NCBI GenBank assembly: GCA_016185425.1
Contig: JACPNQ010000037.1
Coordinates: 62,001-126,000, forward strand
Source of the DNA: Acidobacteriota bacterium
GTDB taxonomy: Bacteria; Acidobacteriota; Terriglobia; Bryobacterales; Bryobacteraceae
Direction: 5' to 3'
DNA length: 64,000 bases
Part shown: one piece after another, positions 36,170 to 43,668 of the stretch
How the letters are laid out: each line of letters opens with the position of its first letter
Numbering within the stretch: the first letter of the stretch is position 1
Made by a program: the position numbers and the translations under genes
The notes under the pieces: generated by a model
Databases searched by the model: none
The model's input: only the letters and a program-made list of their open reading frames with translations
Told to the model about the DNA's origin: nothing

Positions 36170-36427
36170 TGTTATTAGTTGGTTAGGGGAAGTTGAAAGG
36201 GCGTGAACGACAAAATTCTCATCCGCTCAGCCGCAAAGAAAGGAAGGCTGCGAATAGAGCGGTGCCACTGGACGGCCAAGTTTTGAGGGCGAATCGCGCG
36301 CCGGCTCGGGCGCGACGATAAACCAGACGAGAGCAACACATAAGACGCGGAAAAGTTGCGAAATACCCATATTGAATGGAAGTACGTAACCGAGCGGCGT
36401 TTTGTTAGCAAAAACTTTTGACTATCT

Positions 36428-37456
36428 TCAGTCTTTGCCCGCGAGAACCTTGATTAGCGTCATGCAAATGGCGCCAACGAGGGCGGATGCCGGGATGGTG
36501 AGCAGCCACGCCCACAAGATGTTCGTGGCTAAGCCCCAGCGGACGGCCTTCAGACGGTGAATCGAACCGACCCCGGCAATCGATCCCGCGATCACGTGCG
36601 TCGTCGAGACGGGCATGTGAAGGTAAGTGGGAAAGAGGATCGAGACGGCGGCGGCGGTTTCGGCACAGAATCCACCGCGCGGCTTGAGGCGAGTGAGGCG
36701 CGCACCCATGGTTCTCACAATGCGCCAGCCGCCACTCATAGTGCCCGCGGCGATAGCTATATAGGCGGCCCAGATCACCGTCTTCGGCACGGCGAATGTT
36801 TCCAGGTACCCGGCGGTGACCAGCACGCTGGTGATGATGCCCATGGTTTTCTGTGCGTCGTTGGCGCCGTGGGAGAAGCTGAAGATAGCCGAAGAGGCGA
36901 GCTGGAGCCAACGGAACCAGCGGTCCACTTTGCTCGGCATCACGCTGCGGAAGATCCAGTGCACGGCAACCATCAATAGATAAGCCAGTGCCATTCCCAG
37001 GACAGGAGCGATGACTATGAACGAAATCGTCTTGATCCATCCGCTGACGACGAGCGCCTCGAAGACGTGACCGATTCCTATCGTGAGGGCGACCTTTCCC
37101 ATCGCCGCGCCGGCATAACCCCCGAGCAGCGCGTGGCTCGACGACGTTGGCAGACCCCACCACCAGGTGAGCAGATCCCAAACGATGGCTCCCAGAAGAC
37201 CGGCCAGAATAACGTACGGCGTAACGAATTTCAGGTCCACCATGCCCTTGCCGACCGTGGCGGCCACACCGGTATCGAGGATAAACACGGCACACAGGTT
37301 CCAGAAGCCGGCCCAGATTACGGCGTGGCCGGGGTTGAGAACGCGTGTCGCGACGACTGTCGCTATGGAATTGGCGGCATCGTGGAAGCCATTGATGTAG
37401 TCGAACGCGAGCGCGACCGTGATGATCAATGCTACAAGAAGGAAATTCGGATCCAT
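36428..37456 (-). CDS. pit: Inorganic phosphate transporter, Pit family
   Basis: Low-affinity inner-membrane metal-phosphate symporter. The 342 residues have about ten membrane helices and the two PHO-4 repeats: DYINGFHDAANSIATVVATR near the N-terminus and FSHGANDAQKTMGII in the middle. GLPTSSSHALLGG and HMPVSTTHVIAGSI are the paired helical hairpins. It lies 13 bp after a DUF47 gene on the same strand, the normal Pit/PhoU-like pair. Confidence 0.95.
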   Translation of the reverse strand: MDPNFLLVALIITVALAFDYINGFHDAANSIATVVATRVLNPGHAVIWAGFWNLCAVFILDTGVAATVGKGMVDLKFVTPYVILAGLLGAIVWDLLTWWWGLPTSSSHALLGGYAGAAMGKVALTIGIGHVFEALVVSGWIKTISFIVIAPVLGMALAYLLMVAVHWIFRSVMPSKVDRWFRWLQLASSAIFSFSHGANDAQKTMGIITSVLVTAGYLETFAVPKTVIWAAYIAIAAGTMSGGWRIVRTMGARLTRLKPRGGFCAETAAAVSILFPTYLHMPVSTTHVIAGSIAGVGSIHRLKAVRWGLATNILWAWLLTIPASALVGAICMTLIKVLAGKD

Positions 37457-37469
37457 GCGGAGGCTGCGT

Positions 37470-38084
37470 TCAGCTATTCTTCACGACGACGTTTTGGAGT
37501 ACGTCGGAGACGTTCTCGCACGAGTCCACCGTCCATTCCAGGACATCGTAGATCTCCTTCAGCTTGATGATGAGGATCGGGTTGGTCTCCGTCTCAAAGA
37601 GATCGACCACGGCCTGCCGGACGATCTTATCCACCTGATCTTCCAAACGGTTGATCTCGATGCAGTGCTCGACGATTTCCCGGTTCTTGTCCATCATTTC
37701 GACCGCCGCCTTCACCTCGGCGACCGTCTGCACGAGGAACCTGCAGATGTCGACGATGGCTTGCGGAATCGGATCGATTTTATAGGAAACAATGCAGTGC
37801 GCCGCTTCCTCCATGCCGTCCATCACGTCGTCCAAATGGCTGCAGAGGGTCTGAATATCCTCCGGGTCGAGCGGTGTGATGAAGGTCTGATTGAGCCGCT
37901 TGAACACTTCGTGCAGGATCTCATCGCACTCGTGCTCGTACTGTTGAATGCGGGGTTCAATCAATTTCAAGTGGGAGTTCCCGGACTGCACTCCTTCGAG
38001 CAGCACGGTAGCCGCTTCATTTAATAGCCGGGTCTGCGTATTCAGTAGTTCGAAGAACTTCTCTTCGCGGGGCAGAATTCTCAT
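37470..38084 (-). CDS. DUF47 PhoU-like protein, Pit accessory
   Basis: 204-residue all-helical protein of the DUF47/PhoU-like family that is usually encoded beside Pit and is thought to modulate phosphate uptake. The N-terminus MRILPREEKFFELLNTQTRLLNEAA and the conserved segments EHECDEILHEVF, DPEDIQTLCSHLDDVMDGMEEAA and EWTVDSCENVSDVL are characteristic. Metal-binding acidic residues lie in these helices. It is the first gene of the two-gene operon, with GAGG about 8 bases before the ATG. Confidence 0.92.
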   Translation of the reverse strand: MRILPREEKFFELLNTQTRLLNEAATVLLEGVQSGNSHLKLIEPRIQQYEHECDEILHEVFKRLNQTFITPLDPEDIQTLCSHLDDVMDGMEEAAHCIVSYKIDPIPQAIVDICRFLVQTVAEVKAAVEMMDKNREIVEHCIEINRLEDQVDKIVRQAVVDLFETETNPILIIKLKEIYDVLEWTVDSCENVSDVLQNVVVKNS

Positions 38085-38180
38085 GTTGCCTCGATCTCAC
38101 AACCTGGTTATCGATCGTCCCTCTATGCCGGCTTGGACTAGTTTCGCAGAGCCTGTTTACACGCCGCAACCACAAGATGG

Positions 38181-38981
38181 TTACAACTCCATGACGACGG
38201 GAAACAGTTCAGCGCTCGCGGGCCGGGCATTGGCACCGCCTCCGGCGCCGGCAGGGAGATACCGCGGATCGAGCAGACGATCCACGTCGATGTTCCCCAT
38301 TGCCGACAGGAGGTTCTCTTTCAGGTAGGGATGCTCCTTCTCTAATTCACCAAAAATATCCCGGAGGGTCCGGCGAACGGTGCCCGTCTTTTGCGAACAT
38401 CCGCATGGAATCACCGGCGCGGCCAGCGCGCCCGCGAAATTCCGCGTGATCTCCTCCGTAACAAAAACCAATGGACGGATCAGCCGAAAGTCCTTTTTGG
38501 CCGACCACGTCACCGCCGGGAGCGCACTCAAACGCCCCGTAAACATCGCGTTCCGCAACAGCGATTCACAGAAGTCATCCGCCGTGTGGCCCAACGCGAT
38601 CACGTTGGCGCCCATTTTTTTTGCGATATCGTAGACAGCCCGGCGGCGGAACCGGCTGCACATATCGCATCCGTGGTCCGGCTGCTCTTCCAGCAACCGG
38701 AAACTCGGCTCATCGCGGACGTAGAGCCACTCCACGTTGCGCTCCTTCAGGTAGTCGCCAAAGGGTGCGATGGGAGACAGGAACTTACCCTGCTCCACGG
38801 TGAACGCACAAACCTGGAAATCGATCGGAGCCCTTTTTTGCAGCAAAAGCAGGGCTTCCAGCAGCGTAACGGAATCCTTTCCGCCGGACAAGCCGACGGC
38901 AACGCGGTCTCCATCGCGGATCATATCGAATCGTTCGATAGCCTGACCCACTTTTCTTAACAGCGTTTTTTCGAGATCCAC
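38181..38981 (-). CDS. ttcA: tRNA 2-thiocytidine biosynthesis protein TtcA-like
   Basis: ATP-pyrophosphatase of the TtcA/TtuA group that thiolates tRNA, usually cytidine-32, using an Fe-S cluster. The 266 residues begin with the PP-loop SGGKDS in VAVGLSGGKDSVTLL. The cysteine motif CDMC (GCDMCSRFRRRAVY) and a later PCGCSQKTGTVRR match the cluster ligands of this group. The start is GTG 38981. A minus-strand TAAACT box ends 8 bases upstream. Whether it modifies cytidine or another base cannot be told from this. Confidence 0.88.
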   Translation of the reverse strand: MDLEKTLLRKVGQAIERFDMIRDGDRVAVGLSGGKDSVTLLEALLLLQKRAPIDFQVCAFTVEQGKFLSPIAPFGDYLKERNVEWLYVRDEPSFRLLEEQPDHGCDMCSRFRRRAVYDIAKKMGANVIALGHTADDFCESLLRNAMFTGRLSALPAVTWSAKKDFRLIRPLVFVTEEITRNFAGALAAPVIPCGCSQKTGTVRRTLRDIFGELEKEHPYLKENLLSAMGNIDVDRLLDPRYLPAGAGGGANARPASAELFPVVMEL

Positions 38982-38989
38982 TCTTCTTC

Positions 38990-38999
38990 AGTTTACTAT
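38990..38999. promoter_or_regulatory. Shared divergent -10 decamer AGTTTACTAT
   Basis: Plus-strand TACTAT (38994-38999) ends 7 bases before ATG 39007. Minus-strand TAAACT (38990-38995) ends 8 bases before the ttcA GTG. The two hexamers share the central TA. Neither gene has a ribosome site in the leftover bases. Confidence 0.5.
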
Positions 39000-39006
39000 T
39001 TCCACT

Positions 39007-40518
39007 ATGGACCGTAGAGTTTTTCTCGGCACGCTGCCGGCTGTGGGCGCTCCGTTACCCCGCCAGGGCGGCATTACCCTCAATGAGGACGCCAATCACT
39101 ACTTCGCCACGCGGACTGGCCGCCGCCTGACCGGCGGCGAAGTGTCGTCGTTCGTCGATCAGTACGCGAATACGCAGGTGCGCGAATTGTTCTTTAACGT
39201 CAACGCGATGCGGGCTGGTTTCCGCTCGAAGACGCGGACGGCTTTCTTTGATGGGTACGAACCGAAGGGCCAGGACAATCAGCCTCTCTTCGCCAGTGTT
39301 TCGCCTCAGGAGGCGAAATCTGCCCGGTCCTGGGTGCATCAGGCGTGGCAGCTCGATCAGGACGGGATTGACCCATACAAACTATGGCTGGAACGGGCGC
39401 GGCACCATCGGATCGGCGCCTGGATATCCGTCCGGATGAATGACTTGCACAATGTCGATGATGAAAAACATTACTTACATAGCGAATTTTGGCGCTCGCA
39501 CCCGGAACTTCGGCGCGTTCCCTACCGGCAGGAGCAGCGTGATAAGGCCCTCGACTATTTGCATCCGCAGGTCCGTGAACACAACATGCAGTTCATTGAG
39601 GAAGTGGCCGCGCGGTACGATTTCGACGGGATTGAGCTTGACTGGATGCGTTTCGGTTTCCATTTCGCTCCGGGCAGGGAGGTGGAAGGATCGCGCCTTC
39701 TCACCGAGTTTCACCGGCGTGTACGGAGAGTCGTGGGGGCGAAGAAGCGGATTGCCGTACGCGTCCCGTCGCGGCCGGAGACGGCGCAACGCCTTGGGCT
39801 GGATGCCGTTGCCTGGGCGCGGGAAGGGCTCGTCGACATGGTTACGGCGACTAATTTCTGGCGGACGGTTGATAACGACATGCCGCTCGGACTTTGGCGC
39901 CGGCTGCTGCCCTCATCGATCTTGCTCGGCGCCGGCCTGGAGCTTGGCTTGCATGCCTTTCCCGGTTCGACGGCAGCGGGCGGGAGGCCGTTCCAGACCA
40001 ACTCGCTCGAAACCGTTCGCGGGTCGGCGGCGGCTTACCTTGCGCAGGGCGCGGATCGCATCTACCTGTTCAACTACATGGACAGCCAGACCGCAATGGA
40101 CGACAACTCCGTGTATCCGCAGCTTCTGCGCGAGGTCGGCGATACGGCGGCGATGCGCGGGAAACCGCGGCGGCACGTCGTGACGTATCAGGACACATGG
40201 GCGCCCGGAGAGAGAGCATTTTACAAGCTGCCGGTGGACTCGGAGCCTGGCCGATGGAACTCCGTCCGGCAGCCGGTTGGAAAGGCTTTCGGCAAGGCCG
40301 CTCTGCGGCTAGGCGTTCGAGGCGCTGGCGCCGCGAAGTGGGAAGTCCGATGCAACGGCGCGCTGGCCGCGTTTGAACGCACCGAATCCGACCTACGCCC
40401 CGGACCGGACACACCCGTGTACCGCTTCGGCGTTCAGTTGGAGTCACCGGAAGCGGTAGTTGAATGGAAGGCTGCGACGGCGGGAAGAGTCGAATGGGTG
40501 GAGGTGCTTTTCGAATAA
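39007..40518 (+). CDS. Glycoside-hydrolase-like TIM-barrel protein
   Basis: 503-residue protein, possibly exported through a short twin-arginine-like N-terminus (MDRRVFLGTLPAVGAPLP). The central region resembles family-10-type glycosidase-like proteins: LDYLHPQVREHNMQFIEEVA leads to YDFDGIELDWMRFGFHF at about residue 205, where the acidic pair could be catalytic. A C-terminal beta domain (VRGAGAAKWEVRCNG onward) may bind carbohydrate. The substrate is unknown. It is divergent from ttcA and nearly abuts the convergent VCBS gene (3 bp apart). Confidence 0.75.
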   Translation: MDRRVFLGTLPAVGAPLPRQGGITLNEDANHYFATRTGRRLTGGEVSSFVDQYANTQVRELFFNVNAMRAGFRSKTRTAFFDGYEPKGQDNQPLFASVSPQEAKSARSWVHQAWQLDQDGIDPYKLWLERARHHRIGAWISVRMNDLHNVDDEKHYLHSEFWRSHPELRRVPYRQEQRDKALDYLHPQVREHNMQFIEEVAARYDFDGIELDWMRFGFHFAPGREVEGSRLLTEFHRRVRRVVGAKKRIAVRVPSRPETAQRLGLDAVAWAREGLVDMVTATNFWRTVDNDMPLGLWRRLLPSSILLGAGLELGLHAFPGSTAAGGRPFQTNSLETVRGSAAAYLAQGADRIYLFNYMDSQTAMDDNSVYPQLLREVGDTAAMRGKPRRHVVTYQDTWAPGERAFYKLPVDSEPGRWNSVRQPVGKAFGKAALRLGVRGAGAAKWEVRCNGALAAFERTESDLRPGPDTPVYRFGVQLESPEAVVEWKAATAGRVEWVEVLFE

Positions 40519-40521
40519 GCG

Positions 40522-41637
40522 TCATTTCTGGGTGTACAGCACCAGATTCTGGGTTGCCGAGCCAATGCAGACGATGTCCAATTTGCGGTCCCCATTCAGG
40601 TCCGCCACCGCGCACGCGGCAGCCGCGACATCGCCCTCACTCAGCACCTGCCGTATCCACCGCCCATCCTCTTCGTAGTAGATGTACACGCCGCGCTTGC
40701 CGCCACGAAAACCGGCCACAACTTCCTGCTTCCCATCGCCGTTCAAGTCCGCCGTGTAGATAGTATGGCCGTCGACTAGCGAGTCGTCGATGACCATTCG
40801 CGTCCAGGCGCCTTTTTTCTGCCGGTAGATCGCCACCTGGTTGCCGTGCCATGGTTCGATCGCCGCCAGGAATCGCTCCCCGCGCAGCATGCCGACCGCG
40901 ACATCGGACGAGCCAGATTTTGGCCACGGCGCCGGGTCACCATCCGCGATCTTCTGGCGCTTCCACGTTCCATCGGGCTGCGCGAGGTTGACATGGATTC
41001 CTTGAAAGCTGGCGGTCAGAATGTCGGCGCGTCCATCTCGATTCCAATCGTTGATGAAGATGCCGTGGACCACACCCTCATCGGCGTCTGTGACTAATTG
41101 CCGGTGCCAGTCGCCCGGACGATAGGCGACGAGCGGCGTGTGATCGCGATACTCGGGCGCAACGGCGGCGGCGCCTGTCAAAGGGGCGTTGATGAACAAT
41201 CCATTCGCGCTACGGATGCGATGCGAAGTGGTCAGCCGGTCAATCTCACGGACCTTCCATGGCTGGCGGATGTCGGGCCCATGTTGAAGGACGCTGACGA
41301 TGCCGACAGACCGCGCGGCCTCATTCTCGAATGCATGAGCGACGAGGAATTCCGGCACGCCGTCTCCGTCCGTATCGAGCGGCCAAGTGTTGATCATGCG
41401 CTGCAATCCGGAGGCGAGCACGTGCCGTTCCCAATTCGGCGCCTCCAGCCAGAGCAAGTCTGTCATCCCCGACGCGAGCGCGACCATGTCCGGCTTCCCG
41501 TCTTTGTTCACATCCGTCACGACCACCTGATAACCGCCGCGAAGCCCGGAGGCGATCACCTTTTTTTCAAACTGCGCGAAGCGTGTCTGCGCCGGCGCAA
41601 CGATCGATAGTGCGAGCAGGCAGGAAATAAATCGCAT
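40522..41637 (-). CDS. VCBS/FG-GAP repeat protein, exported
   Basis: 371 residues with a signal peptide (MRFISCLLALSIVAPAQT). Seven-bladed-type FG-GAP/VCBS repeats carry calcium-site motifs such as DVNKDGKPDMVALAS, DTDGDGVPEFLVAHAF, DWNRDGRADILTASF, DLNGDGKQEVVAGF and DLNGDRKLDIVCIGS. These are typically secreted adhesive or scaffold propellers. ATG 41637 is preferred to 41652 because the signal peptide begins there. A minus-strand TATATG could be its -10. Confidence 0.88.
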   Translation of the reverse strand: MRFISCLLALSIVAPAQTRFAQFEKKVIASGLRGGYQVVVTDVNKDGKPDMVALASGMTDLLWLEAPNWERHVLASGLQRMINTWPLDTDGDGVPEFLVAHAFENEAARSVGIVSVLQHGPDIRQPWKVREIDRLTTSHRIRSANGLFINAPLTGAAAVAPEYRDHTPLVAYRPGDWHRQLVTDADEGVVHGIFINDWNRDGRADILTASFQGIHVNLAQPDGTWKRQKIADGDPAPWPKSGSSDVAVGMLRGERFLAAIEPWHGNQVAIYRQKKGAWTRMVIDDSLVDGHTIYTADLNGDGKQEVVAGFRGGKRGVYIYYEEDGRWIRQVLSEGDVAAAACAVADLNGDRKLDIVCIGSATQNLVLYTQK

Positions 41638-41649
41638 GTTGGGGACCAC

Positions 41650-41659
41650 CATATAGAAT
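41650..41659. promoter_or_regulatory. Divergent -10 decamer CATATAGAAT
   Basis: Plus-strand TAGAAT (41654-41659) ends 9 bases before ATG 41669. The opposing TATATG (41650-41655) ends 12 bases before ATG 41637. They share TA, but the minus-strand box lacks the final T, so it is weaker than the other shared elements. Confidence 0.35.
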
Positions 41660-41668
41660 GGTTCTTTT

Positions 41669-42667
41669 ATGGCAATCCTGACAACTGTTGTAGGCAGCTA
41701 CCCTACACCGCAATGGCTTTTTGGCAATACGTCCCGCGGCGCGCTTCGCGACGCGATTATGGTGGTTTTGAAGACGCAGGAGCTTGCGGGCATCGATGTT
41801 GTTGCCGATGGTGAGCTGAACCGTTTCGACCCCAGCCATCCGGAAACGAACGGCATGATCGATTACTTCATCAGCCGCATGTCCGGCATTCGCACGAAGT
41901 TCTCAATCTCCGACATCGACGAATTCCGCGCCGACGCGCAGCTCAAATACCGCACCGATCCCGCAGGCATCGTTCATGAAGCAGTGGGTGACGGCGTGCT
42001 GAATCTCGCCCGCGACTACGACCTTACGAAGGACCTGACGCGGCAGCAGCTCAAGTTCACGTCCACCGGCCCGCATATGCTGACCAAGGTGTTAACGGAC
42101 CGCTTTTACAAGGACCGCGGCGAGCTCTGCATGGCGATCGCCGATGTGCTCCGGCGCCAGATGGAACGGATCGGCGCGGAGGTCGTGCAGATCGACGAAG
42201 CGAATATCAGCGGTCATCCGGAAGATCGCGAGTGGGCGTTGCCGGCGATCAACCATGTCCTCGATGGAATTCGCGGGAAGCGCGGGGTGCATATCTGCTT
42301 CGGCAATTATGGCGGCCAGTCCGTGCAGAAGGGCTTTTGGAAGGACCTGATGCCCTTTATGAATGGCCTGCATTGCGATCATCTGATTCTCGAATTTGCC
42401 CGGCGCGGCTATGGGGAATTGGATGCATTTCGTGAACTGGACCCGAAGATCGGACTTGGGTTGAGCGTGGTCGACATTAAGGACAATGGCATTGAATCGG
42501 CGGATCTGATTGCGTCGCGTATCGAGAACGCGCAGAAGATTCTGGGGCCGGGCCGCATTCCGTTCGTTCATCCGGATTGCGGTTTCTGGATGCTGCAGCG
42601 CAGCGTAGCGGACGGCAAGATGCGCGCATTGGTGCAGGGCAGAAATCTGTTTGAAGGAAGGAGCTAG
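41669..42667 (+). CDS. MetE-like cobalamin-independent methionine synthase, C-terminal-type
   Basis: 332 residues covering only the catalytic C-terminal domain of MetE, like the short archaeal-type enzymes and related methyltransferases. VVGSYPTPQW opens the barrel. The zinc ligands appear as HICFGNYGG (His, Cys), LILEFARRG (Glu) and FVHPDCGFWML (Cys). The N-terminal folate-binding half of MetE is absent, so the methyl donor may not be methyltetrahydrofolate-glutamate. It is divergent from the VCBS gene and the next gene follows after 2 bp. Confidence 0.85.
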   Translation: MAILTTVVGSYPTPQWLFGNTSRGALRDAIMVVLKTQELAGIDVVADGELNRFDPSHPETNGMIDYFISRMSGIRTKFSISDIDEFRADAQLKYRTDPAGIVHEAVGDGVLNLARDYDLTKDLTRQQLKFTSTGPHMLTKVLTDRFYKDRGELCMAIADVLRRQMERIGAEVVQIDEANISGHPEDREWALPAINHVLDGIRGKRGVHICFGNYGGQSVQKGFWKDLMPFMNGLHCDHLILEFARRGYGELDAFRELDPKIGLGLSVVDIKDNGIESADLIASRIENAQKILGPGRIPFVHPDCGFWMLQRSVADGKMRALVQGRNLFEGRS

Positions 42668-42669
42668 CG

Positions 42670-43665
42670 ATGCGAGCTCTATTGCTTGTTGCGGCTGTGC
42701 TGACGGTTTCCGCGGAGAATTTGAAGAACGTGAAGCAGTTGACCAGCGGTGGGCAGAATGCCGAAGCCTATTGGTCACCCGACGGTAAGCGCCTGGTCTT
42801 TCAATCCACGCGAGAGCCTTACCCTTGCGATCAGATCTTCATCATGAATGCGGATGGGTCCGATCAGAAACTGGTGTCAACGGGCAAGGGCCGCACGACC
42901 TGCGCTTATTTTCTGAAGGACAACAAGCACATCGTCTACGGTTCGACACACGAGGCGGGCGAGGCATGCCCTCCTCCGCCGGATCGAAGTAAAGGCTACC
43001 TCTGGGGCGTGTTCCCCGGATACGAAATCTACATGGCGACCGATGATGGGAAGATCGTCCGCAAGCTGACAAAAATGCCGGGCTACGACGCTGAGGCCAC
43101 CGTCAACTTCAAGACGGGCCGAATCATCTATACGTCGCTTGCTTCGGGTGACCTGGACCTGTGGAGTATGAAATCCGACGGCAGCGACAAGAAGCAGTTA
43201 ACCAATACCCGAGGCTACGACGGAGGCGCCGTCTTCTCGCGCGACGGCAAGCATATCGTGTGGCGCGCCAATCACCCGCAGACGCCGGAAACGATGGCGC
43301 GGTACAACGAACTGCTGAAGGAGAATCTCACCGCGCCGATGAAGATGGAACTGTTCATCTCGGGCGCCGATGGCAAGAACCCCAAGCAGATCACCAACAA
43401 CAACTGCGCCAACTTCGCGCCGGCGTTCACGCCGGACGGCAAACGCATCGTCTTCTCCTCCAACATGCACAAGTGCGATGGGCGCGACTTCGAGTTGTAC
43501 ATCGTTAACACGGACGGGACGGGGATGAAGCAGATCACCAATTTCGGCGGCTTCACGTCCTTCCCCGAGTTCTCGCCCGACGGCAGGAAGATGGTGTTCG
43601 CAAGCTCGCTCAACGCCAAGAGCCGCTACGAGTTCAACATCTTCGTTGCCGACTGGAGCGAGTGA
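42670..43665 (+). CDS. TolB/PD40-like beta-propeller, exported
   Basis: 331 residues with a short signal sequence (MRALLLVAAVLTVSAEN) and repeated WD40-like PD40 blades: AYWSPDGKRLVFQSTRE, AVFSRDGKHIVWRANHP, PAFTPDGKRIVFSSN and PEFSPDGRKMVFASS. The proteins resemble the TolB propeller without its N-terminal domain. AGGAAGGAG lies just upstream, and the gene is 2 bp behind the MetE-like gene. It converges on the HerA-like ATPase gene with 3 bp between. Role unknown. Confidence 0.88.
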   Translation: MRALLLVAAVLTVSAENLKNVKQLTSGGQNAEAYWSPDGKRLVFQSTREPYPCDQIFIMNADGSDQKLVSTGKGRTTCAYFLKDNKHIVYGSTHEAGEACPPPPDRSKGYLWGVFPGYEIYMATDDGKIVRKLTKMPGYDAEATVNFKTGRIIYTSLASGDLDLWSMKSDGSDKKQLTNTRGYDGGAVFSRDGKHIVWRANHPQTPETMARYNELLKENLTAPMKMELFISGADGKNPKQITNNNCANFAPAFTPDGKRIVFSSNMHKCDGRDFELYIVNTDGTGMKQITNFGGFTSFPEFSPDGRKMVFASSLNAKSRYEFNIFVADWSE

Positions 43666-43668
43666 TCG

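Larger units (their letters stand above)
35848..36427. other. 580-bp gap between two convergent genes
   Basis: This is the only gene-free stretch over 300 bp. It lies between the 3' ends of the DUF1501 and pit genes, so no protein-gene promoter is needed here. It is visibly richer in A and T than the flanks. It holds a weak terminator-like hairpin, a perfect 11-bp hairpin with a second small stem, and a possible 52-residue ORF. The right-hand part (36170-36427) shows nothing I can name. A minus-strand frame of 78 codons there has no signal of being coding. Confidence 0.6.

Noticed and set aside
36175..36411. Minus-strand frame of 78 codons in the large gap
   Set aside because: No ribosome site, no domain or signal, and basic/serine-rich composition typical of a chance frame.
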